Below, one piece after another: positions 1 through 4,601 of a DNA stretch of 6,770 nt; positions within the stretch are counted from its first letter, which is position 1, and every line of letters begins with the position of its first letter. Source of the stretch: an uncultured Bacteroides sp. (lineage in GTDB: Bacteria; Bacteroidota; Bacteroidia; Bacteroidales; Bacteroidaceae); NCBI GenBank assembly GCA_900557355.1, contig USSR01000381.1:1-6770 (forward strand), written 5' to 3'. The notes below the pieces were generated by a model. It saw nothing but the letters and a program-made list of their open reading frames with translations, made no database searches and was not told where the DNA came from. A program made the translations under genes and the position numbers.

Positions 1-23
1 TTCCCATTACGCTTTCCTTTCAT
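1..23 (-). CDS. possible 5' end of a divergent minus-strand gene (partial)
   Basis: On the minus strand an ATG at 21-23 opens a frame reading M-K-G-K-R-N-G before the window ends. A second possible ATG lies at 5-7, with AGGAAAG a few bases upstream as a potential ribosome binding site, so the true start is unclear. The only support is the short open frame and a promoter-like sequence at the right distance (see 49-81). Too little is visible to name a product, and it could be chance. Confidence 0.25.
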
Positions 24-48
24 AATCTATAATGTTTGATGTACCGGT

Positions 49-81
49 GTAAAGGTAGAGGAATTCTTCTGATTGGACAAC
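49..81 (-). promoter_or_regulatory. candidate leftward promoter (Bacteroides-type)
   Basis: Read on the minus strand, GTTG (78-81) is followed after 20 bp by TACCTTTA (50-57). Each box is one mismatch from the Bacteroides consensus TTTG / TAnnTTTG, and the spacing is right. It would start transcription about 20 bases before the possible minus-strand ATG at 21-23. It lies back-to-back with the rightward promoter at 133-164, so 24-196 would be a divergent control region. Confidence 0.35.
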
Positions 82-132
82 TGAATTTTACACAATATTA
101 CAGGTTTCGGTTCATTTCTCCAGTCTTTTCCG

Positions 133-164
133 TTTCGGTATGTTCCGGGGATGCTATATCTTTG
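133..164 (+). promoter_or_regulatory. promoter of the GH43 gene (sigma-ABfr type)
   Basis: TTTC at 133-136 (one mismatch from the -33 TTTG) is separated by 20 bp from TATCTTTG at 157-164, a perfect match to the Bacteroides -7 consensus TAnnTTTG. Transcription should begin near 170, giving a leader of roughly 25 bases before the ATG at 197. The leader is AT-rich with no strong Shine-Dalgarno sequence, which is usual in this phylum. Confidence 0.6.
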
Positions 165-196
165 TAGGCAATGAAATCATTAATCTTGAATAAACC

Positions 197-1369
197 ATGA
201 AAACTGTACTTATCTGGTTGGCTTTGTGTTTCGGCACCCTGATGACCACCTGTGCCAATGAAACGGCTTACCTTTTTTCCTATTTCATCAATGACAGCAG
301 AGACGGATTGCATCTGGCTTATAGTTACGATGGCCTGAACTGGACCGCCCTAAACGGTGGCAAGTCATACCTGACCCCTGCCGTGGGTAAAGATAAGCTG
401 ATGCGTGATCCGAGTATCTGTCAGGCACTTGACGGCACTTTCCACATGGTCTGGACTTCCAGTTGGACCGACCGGATTATTGGCTATGCCTCTTCCCGCG
501 ACCTGATTCATTGGAGCGAGCAGCGAGCCATCCCCGTCATGATGCACGAACCGACTGCCCACAATTGCTGGGCGCCCGAACTTTTCTACGATGAACCATC
601 GCAGACGTATTATATATTCTGGGCAACTACCATCCCCGGTCGTCATAAGGAAGTGGCAACTAGTGAGAGTGAGAAAGGGTTGAACCATCGTATGTACTAC
701 GTAACCACGAAAGATTTCCAGACCTTCTCGAAGACCAAAATGTTTTTCAATCCCGATTTTAGCGTCATTGATGCTGCCATCGTGAAAGACCCGAAGAACG
801 AGGACCTGATTATGGTGGTGAAGAATGAGAACTCCAATCCTCCGGAGAAGAATCTCCGCATTACCCGTACCAGAAATCTGGCGAAAGGATTCCCCACTAA
901 AGTTTCCCCTTCTATTACCGGAAACTACTGGGCGGAAGGACCTGCCCCCTTGTTTGTGGGTGATACACTCTATGTTTATTTCGATAAATACCGCGACCAC
1001 CGTTACGGTGCAGTCCGTTCACTGGATCATGGCGAGACTTGGGAAGATGTATCCGATCTGGTTTCATTCCCCCGTGGCATCCGTCATGGGACGGCTTTGG
1101 CTGTGGATGCCTCCGTTGTGGAAACTTTGATAGCAAACTGTAATTATAATCCTTTGATTCCCGATAATCTGGCTGACCCTTCACTTTCTAAGTTTGGCGA
1201 TACTTACTACCTCTATGTCACCTTTGTGAAACCGGATGAGCAGATGGGTACGTATGTCATGATAGCTGATCGTCCGGACGGTCCTTTCCGTTTTGCTGAA
1301 GGTAACGGGCTTTTTGCTCCGGGAATGGAAGGTATGGATAGCCCGTTTATCAAAAATGACATTGATTAA
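197..1369 (+). CDS. secreted GH43-like glycoside hydrolase, prematurely ended by a transposable element
   Basis: The 390-residue product starts with a hydrophobic signal peptide (about residues 1-20). The Cys at 19 could be a relaxed lipobox, so either signal peptidase I or lipid attachment is possible. Residues 21 to about 305 look like a five-bladed propeller domain of the GH43/GH32 type, with repeated blade motifs (LAYSYDGLNW, IGYASSRDLIHW). The three acidic positions expected for GH43 catalysis appear in order: Asp71 in MRDPS, Asp192 in VIDAA and Glu247 in WAEGP. A second propeller-like segment starts near residue 318 (NPLIPDNLADPS, Asp327; later MDSPFIK, Asp381). GH43 enzymes usually cleave arabinose- or xylose-containing glycans, but the substrate cannot be told here. 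The stop TAA (1367-1369) spans the junction with the inserted element at 1368, so this is not the natural C-terminus. The frame continues at 1727. The first domain could still fold and be active. Confidence 0.85.
   Translation: MKTVLIWLALCFGTLMTTCANETAYLFSYFINDSRDGLHLAYSYDGLNWTALNGGKSYLTPAVGKDKLMRDPSICQALDGTFHMVWTSSWTDRIIGYASSRDLIHWSEQRAIPVMMHEPTAHNCWAPELFYDEPSQTYYIFWATTIPGRHKEVATSESEKGLNHRMYYVTTKDFQTFSKTKMFFNPDFSVIDAAIVKDPKNEDLIMVVKNENSNPPEKNLRITRTRNLAKGFPTKVSPSITGNYWAEGPAPLFVGDTLYVYFDKYRDHRYGAVRSLDHGETWEDVSDLVSFPRGIRHGTALAVDASVVETLIANCNYNPLIPDNLADPSLSKFGDTYYLYVTFVKPDEQMGTYVMIADRPDGPFRFAEGNGLFAPGMEGMDSPFIKNDID
1365..1367. repeat. left target-site duplication (ATT)
   Basis: ATT immediately left of the terminal inverted repeat matches ATT at 1724-1726 immediately right of the element. 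The 3-bp assignment is backed by reading frame: deleting the 356-bp element plus one ATT rejoins the GH43 frame. Confidence 0.7.
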
Positions 1370-1397
1370 TGCGAATCAGGAGTTGAATTATGTTCAT
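1368..1397 (+). repeat. left terminal inverted repeat of the MITE-like element
   Basis: This 30-bp end begins AATGCGAATCAG and matches the reverse complement of 1694-1723 with mismatches only at 1380 and 1390. It overlaps the last two bases of the premature GH43 stop codon, so the element itself supplies the stop. Confidence 0.85.
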
Positions 1398-1459
1398 TTC
1401 TGCACGGTTATGAGTTAAACCAATACTTGAAATTCACTCTTTTATATTTACATCTGACT

Positions 1460-1523
1460 TGAGACGTTATTTGAGGTACCCTCAGTCGTTATGTGAGGGT
1501 ACCTCAGTCGTTATGTGAGATAT
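1460..1523 (+). repeat. short tandem repeats, about 2.8 copies of a 21-23-bp unit
   Basis: Three successive units share the core GTTAT-(G/T)-TGAG. They lie at about 1460-1480, 1481-1503 and 1504-1523. The last two are nearly identical over CTCAGTCGTTATGTGAG (1481-1497), and the first is more diverged. The repetition creates the hairpin at 1472-1506. Copy number may vary between strains through slippage. Confidence 0.65.
1472..1506. repeat. perfect 13-bp inverted repeat (hairpin) inside the element
   Basis: TGAGGTACCCTCA (1472-1484) and TGAGGGTACCTCA (1494-1506) are exact reverse complements around a 9-base loop (GTCGTTATG). No T-run follows, so it is not a standard intrinsic terminator. It could be a protein-binding site for transposition, a transcript-stabilising structure, or only a by-product of the tandem repeats. 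Confidence 0.75.
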
Positions 1524-1621
1524 GTACTTTTTAAGCGTCTGAAATACAAGATGTTACATTCTCTTATTTTCATCTTTTTTCTGAGAAATCAAAATCTTCA
1601 GACAAAAGTGGACGGTAATTT

Positions 1622-1677
1622 ATCTTTAGACTTATAATTGACTGCACGAAAGCAGTCGCCATCAACGGACTAAAGAT
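1622..1677. repeat. nested inverted repeats near the right end of the element
   Basis: An outer 8-bp pair, ATCTTTAG (1622-1629) with CTAAAGAT (1670-1677), encloses a 6-bp stem, GACTGC (1640-1645) with GCAGTC (1652-1657), around the loop ACGAAA. The bases between the two stems do not pair well. It lies just inside the right terminal repeat. Such a structure may act as a subterminal recognition site, or may form in a read-through transcript. Confidence 0.45.
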
Positions 1678-1693
1678 TCATTTCTGTAGGGAT

Positions 1694-1723
1694 ATGAACA
1701 AAATTCAACTACTGATTCGCATT
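1694..1723 (-). repeat. right terminal inverted repeat of the MITE-like element
   Basis: This is the reverse complement of 1368-1397 at 28 of 30 positions, ending CTGATTCGCATT. Similarity to the left end stops sharply at 1694, which sets the inner boundary of the repeat. Confidence 0.85.
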
Positions 1724-1726
1724 ATT
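1724..1726. repeat. right target-site duplication (ATT)
   Basis: This copy of ATT matches 1365-1367 and marks the outer edge of the insertion. GH43 coding sequence resumes at 1727. Confidence 0.7.
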
Positions 1727-1896
1727 ATGTATATACGGTGAGTGGAAATCAGAACTACGTCACTGCTTATATGATGAGCCGTGAATCTCCGCTTAGCGGT
1801 TTCGTCAAGCCGGAAGGCAATGATATCTTCCTCTTCTCCGCTCCTGAAAACCAGGTTTGGGGACCCGGTCACGGGAATATCTTTTATGACGCAAAC
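1724..1896 (+). pseudogene. 3' fragment of the disrupted GH43 gene, itself truncated
   Basis: After the element, the frame reads YVYTVSGNQNYVTAYMMSRE and continues with blade-type motifs (SPLSGFVKPEGN) and GPGHGNIFYDAN, typical of GH43 proteins. Joined to the upstream part with one ATT copy, it extends the protein to about residue 447 without a frame change. Recognisable GH43 sequence stops near 1896 (FYDAN), where further propeller sequence would be expected. The open frame then runs on to 2178 only by passing antisense through the AraC gene, so that extension is not a real protein end. A GTG at 1738 could in theory start translation, but nothing resembling a promoter or ribosome site serves it. 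The fragment is probably not expressed as a functional product. Confidence 0.75.
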
Positions 1897-1928
1897 ATAG
1901 GGATTTTTATCAAATTTCTATATCCCCG

Positions 1929-2774
1929 CTATCTCATCGAGTTCCGAAACATCTGTGGCGTCACCCCCGTATGTTTCTTAAAGAATTTATTGAAGAAAGC
2001 CGCATTATTGAATCCCAGACTCAGCGCAATATCCTTCACCGACGTATTTTCTGTGCGCAGTTGTGTCTTGGCATCCATGATGAGCGTCTTATTGATAATC
2101 TCCATCACCGTATGTCCCGATTCTTTCTTGACAAGTCGGCAGAGGGCGGACGTTTGTATATTCATTTTCCTGGCATAATACGCCACCTGATGCTCCCGGA
2201 CATACTCCTCATGTACCATCCGGATAAAAATCCGGTACTGCTGGAAATGCCTGCTACCCGGTGTTTCTATCAGCTTCGCTTGTTCCGGACAAAGCTCGGA
2301 CACTCCCTGTAACATCAAGCTTAGGAACGACTGAGACACAGCTTCACTCAATTTCTCACCAACCTCTTTATAAAGGTGCGACAGAAACGTAAACATTTCC
2401 GTGTACAGTGTGGAAGCCACTTTTGATAACGGGAAAACATAGTGCTTACCGATGACATAGAACTTATCCATCATATTCTTACCCATCCCCGCGTTCTGGA
2501 TCAGTTGCTGTGAAAACATGACAGTATGTATCTCCAGATCATCCGACGCAGCCAGCAGCTGGATGAAAGATTCCGGCGGAAGCGCTATTAACTCATTCGC
2601 CCGAATCCGGTATTCGGTATGGTTGATGATTGCTTTTAGGGAACCCCTGCTGCAGAGGGCAAAAATACCTCCTTCTGTCTTATAGGATTTCTCCAATAAA
2701 GGTTCCAGCTCATTAACTGTGACACACTTGTAAGCTGTGAAGCCTGCATGTATATTGAATTTACTTATGCTCAT
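1929..2774 (-). CDS. AraC-family transcriptional regulator
   Basis: This 281-residue cytoplasmic protein has an N-terminal domain (about 1-165) likely to be a cupin-like ligand or dimerisation region (NHTEYRIRANELIALPPES). The C-terminal AraC/XylS-type DNA-binding domain (about 180-281) has two helix-turn-helix units. The second carries the family signature, roughly residues 243-281: SVKDIALSLGFNNAAFFNKF followed by KKHTGVTPQMFR. The ATG at 2772-2774 is preceded by GGAAAAAG, a fair ribosome binding site. The gene is convergent with the broken GH43 gene and divergent from the sensor kinase. It may once have regulated the GH43 gene, the kinase or itself, but target and effector cannot be told from sequence. 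The coding region looks intact, and its stop (1929-1931) lies about 30 bases from where GH43 similarity ends. Confidence 0.9.
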   Translation of the reverse strand: MSISKFNIHAGFTAYKCVTVNELEPLLEKSYKTEGGIFALCSRGSLKAIINHTEYRIRANELIALPPESFIQLLAASDDLEIHTVMFSQQLIQNAGMGKNMMDKFYVIGKHYVFPLSKVASTLYTEMFTFLSHLYKEVGEKLSEAVSQSFLSLMLQGVSELCPEQAKLIETPGSRHFQQYRIFIRMVHEEYVREHQVAYYARKMNIQTSALCRLVKKESGHTVMEIINKTLIMDAKTQLRTENTSVKDIALSLGFNNAAFFNKFFKKHTGVTPQMFRNSMR

Positions 2775-2793
2775 CTTTTTCCATTTAGGTATG

Positions 2794-2824
2794 CAAAATT
2801 GAAAGATATCGGTATATAATCAAC
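2794..2824 (-). promoter_or_regulatory. candidate promoter of the AraC-family gene
   Basis: On the minus strand GTTG (2821-2824), 19 bp, then CAATTTTG (2794-2801): each box is one base from the TTTG / TAnnTTTG consensus. Transcription would start near 2787, about 13 bases before the ATG, so the leader would be short. Confidence 0.4.
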
Positions 2825-2875
2825 AGAAATAACCGTTAAATTCGCTTCTTTATCTCTTTCCGTCCCGTTAAAAGA

Positions 2876-2889
2876 TGTAAAGGTGTAAA
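2876..2889. repeat. short direct repeat in the divergent control region
   Basis: TGTAAA occurs at 2876-2881 and again at 2884-2889, a period of 8 bp, between the divergent AraC and kinase promoters. It could be part of an operator for the AraC-family regulator, which often binds direct repeats. The units are short and could be chance. Confidence 0.2.
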
Positions 2890-2938
2890 CGATGGAATAT
2901 ATCTGTGTCGAAATAGAATGTTGATTTCTTCCGTTTTG

Positions 2939-2970
2939 TTTGTCATCTCCCTGTTTATGCCCGAACTTTG
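2939..2970 (+). promoter_or_regulatory. promoter of the sensor kinase gene (sigma-ABfr type)
   Basis: TTTG (2939-2942), a 20-bp spacer and GAACTTTG (2963-2970; one mismatch from TAnnTTTG) form a good Bacteroides promoter. Transcription would begin near 2976, about 20 bases before the ATG at 2997. It overlaps the upstream in-frame TTG at 2940, which argues that this TTG is not used as a start. Confidence 0.55.
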
Positions 2971-2996
2971 TCCCCTTACACGATAAAAATAACCTT

Positions 2997-4496
2997 ATGA
3001 ACCCCGATATACCTCAGGAAGTACGGATTGTGAACGCCATTGCTGAACAATTGTTCGATGTATGGCCCGTCAGCATTGTTATGATTGATCTTGAAGACCG
3101 CATCTGGCGTGTGAACAAGCAGATGGGCGATGAACTTCAACTGGATGCGGATGTTATTGGAAAGCCCGTTGTCAATATGTTGGAGGTAGTGCAGGATAAA
3201 GAAAGCGTTCTGCCCCGTTACCTGCAGGATTTGCACGAAGGCCGTCGGCGCGTCATCCACCTGTCTTCCAATTGCTTTATATTAGAACCGAAAAGACGCA
3301 TCAGTTTCCTGATACAAGGCGCTTTGGTAGGCATATATGAAGAAGAACGACTGGCAAGAATCGTGCTCTATTACCGAAACGTGCTGGAAGAAAGCACCCA
3401 AAAACACCTGTTGAACATTGCTTTGAGTCGCACGCAGATATTCCAATGGTCATACGATATGGAGCGTAATCTTATGATTATCGACCCCCGTTACTTCGAA
3501 TACCTGGGCATTCCCACGCGAGATTACACCCTTACTCCCGAGGAGTTCGCTTACCTGATGCATCCTGATGACCGCCAGTCGGTATTTGATGCCTTGTCAC
3601 TGCAACTGGATGGCAATCTGTATGAAGCCCCCGTCGAATACCGCCTTCGCCGTGATGACGGCAGTTGGGAGTGGTTCGAAGCCCAGTCCACCTATGTCGG
3701 GCAGTTGAAAGAAACCCCTTTCCGCATCGTCGGCATTTGCATGAGCACCCAGAAATATAAAGATACCGAAGAACGGCTGAACGAAGCCCTGCGTACAGCT
3801 CGGCGCAGTGACGAACTGAAAAGTATCTTTCTTGCCAATATGAGCCACGAAATACGCACGCCACTCAATGCCATCGTAGGTTTTTCCTCTCTGCTGGCCT
3901 CTGGTGAATCGGACTTGACCAAAGAAGATATCATAGAATTTACCTCTCTGATCGAAAAGAACAGCCGGCTGCTGATGGTCTTGATTTCCGACATCCTGGA
4001 TCTTTCCAAGATAGAATCGAACACCATGGAGTTCAACTTTTACAATGTCTCCCTCCACCGGGTACTGAACGAGATAGGCAGTGCGCAAAGGATGAATATG
4101 CACGAAGGAGTGGAGTTGTTGTTGGATCTCCCCGGACAGGAGGTTACCATTTATACTGATCCCGCTCGGTTGAACCAGGTTATAAACAATCTGGTGAACA
4201 ATGCGATTAAGTTCACCTCCGAAGGAAATATCCGTATCGGATACCGACCTGGGCCTATTGCCTCCGAATGTGTGAGGATATTTGTGGAAGATACCGGAAC
4301 AGGCATGTCAAAAGAAGTGCTCGGACATATTTTCGATCGTTTTTACAAAGGAGATGCCTTCAAACAAGGTACAGGGCTGGGGCTGTCCATCTGCCGGACA
4401 ATCGTCAAACGTTTCGAAGGCAAGATCGAAGTGGTGTCCACACCCGGGAAGGGTACGTGCTTTTCAATCACCTTGCCCCTGAAAATAGAAGGATAA
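2997..4496 (+). CDS. soluble PAS-PAS sensor histidine kinase
   Basis: The 499-residue protein (from the ATG at 2997) has no membrane segment or signal peptide, so it should act in the cytoplasm. A first PAS-like domain spans about residues 10-125 (SIVMIDLEDRIWRVNKQMGD). A second PAS/PAC domain spans about 140-255 (FQWSYDMERN... EYRLRRDDGSWEWFEAQ). A HisKA dimerisation domain follows with the H-box FLANMSHEIRTPLNAIVGFS, the phospho-acceptor being His284. The ATPase domain has the N-box NQVINNLVNNAIKF (about 393-406), G1 VEDTGTGMS, F-box IFDRFYKGD and G2 GTGLGLSI. All catalytic boxes look intact. There is no fused receiver or output domain and no response regulator gene in the window, so its partner is elsewhere. 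The longest frame starts at a TTG at 2940, but that lies inside the promoter. The signal sensed by the PAS domains is unknown. Confidence 0.92.
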   Translation: MNPDIPQEVRIVNAIAEQLFDVWPVSIVMIDLEDRIWRVNKQMGDELQLDADVIGKPVVNMLEVVQDKESVLPRYLQDLHEGRRRVIHLSSNCFILEPKRRISFLIQGALVGIYEEERLARIVLYYRNVLEESTQKHLLNIALSRTQIFQWSYDMERNLMIIDPRYFEYLGIPTRDYTLTPEEFAYLMHPDDRQSVFDALSLQLDGNLYEAPVEYRLRRDDGSWEWFEAQSTYVGQLKETPFRIVGICMSTQKYKDTEERLNEALRTARRSDELKSIFLANMSHEIRTPLNAIVGFSSLLASGESDLTKEDIIEFTSLIEKNSRLLMVLISDILDLSKIESNTMEFNFYNVSLHRVLNEIGSAQRMNMHEGVELLLDLPGQEVTIYTDPARLNQVINNLVNNAIKFTSEGNIRIGYRPGPIASECVRIFVEDTGTGMSKEVLGHIFDRFYKGDAFKQGTGLGLSICRTIVKRFEGKIEVVSTPGKGTCFSITLPLKIEG

Positions 4497-4564
4497 AGCG
4501 CTCTTTTTATGCAGAATTGATACAATAATATACGCTTCCGATGTCATATCCCACTGGAAATCGC

Positions 4565-4572
4565 TACCTTTG
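4565..4572 (+). promoter_or_regulatory. -7 element of the ABC-F gene promoter
   Basis: TACCTTTG, followed by CA, matches the Bacteroides -7 consensus TAnnTTTG exactly. No good TTTG is found 19-21 bp upstream (weak GATG at 4540-4543). Transcription would begin near 4578, leaving about 24 bases before the ATG at 4602. The possible TTG start at 4578 would then fall at the transcription start and is unlikely to be used. Confidence 0.55.
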
Positions 4573-4601
4573 CAGCCTTGAACGATAAATTCATTGACAC
4601 T

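Larger units (their letters stand above)
1368..1723. mobile_element. MITE-like non-autonomous transposable element, 356 bp, inserted in the GH43 gene
   Basis: The ends are near-perfect inverted repeats: 1368-1397 (AATGCGAATCAG...) pairs with 1694-1723 (...CTGATTCGCATT) at 28 of 30 positions. ATT flanks both sides as a 3-bp target duplication. Base composition inside is AT-rich and unlike the surrounding GH43 coding sequence. No frame of meaningful length or recognisable transposase is present, so it would need a transposase supplied from elsewhere. The interior holds a strong hairpin made of tandem repeats (1461-1520) and two nested inverted repeats (1538-1602 and 1622-1677). A 3-bp duplication is compatible with several DDE transposase families (for example some IS5 or IS3 subgroups), but I cannot assign one and I do not recognise the element by name. 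The alternative, an ordinary intergenic region between two genes, is made unlikely by the in-frame rejoining of GH43 sequence on either side. Confidence 0.85.

Noticed and set aside
365..1000. 211-codon minus-strand open frame
   Set aside because: It is antisense to the GH43 gene, which has a promoter, a signal peptide and conserved catalytic motifs.
1460..1523. Possible CRISPR remnant because of repeated units
   Set aside because: The units are directly adjacent with no spacers, only about three copies exist and no cas genes are present. They are tandem repeats inside the transposable element.
1897..1928. Possible bidirectional terminator between the GH43 remnant and the AraC gene
   Set aside because: Only a 5-bp stem (GGGAT/ATCCC) with a long AT-rich loop can be formed. 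This is too weak to call.
1738..2178. Open frame of 146 codons on the plus strand, as a separate gene
   Set aside because: Its first 53 codons are the continuation of the interrupted GH43 gene. The rest is antisense to the well-supported AraC gene. There is no promoter or ribosome site at the GTG.
3532..4103. Overlapping minus-strand open frames of 110-168 codons
   Set aside because: They lie antisense to the PAS and HisKA domains of the kinase and have no recognisable features.
4494..4508. Possible terminator after the kinase gene
   Set aside because: AGCGCT followed by a T-run is present, but the palindrome is too short to form a stem with a loop.
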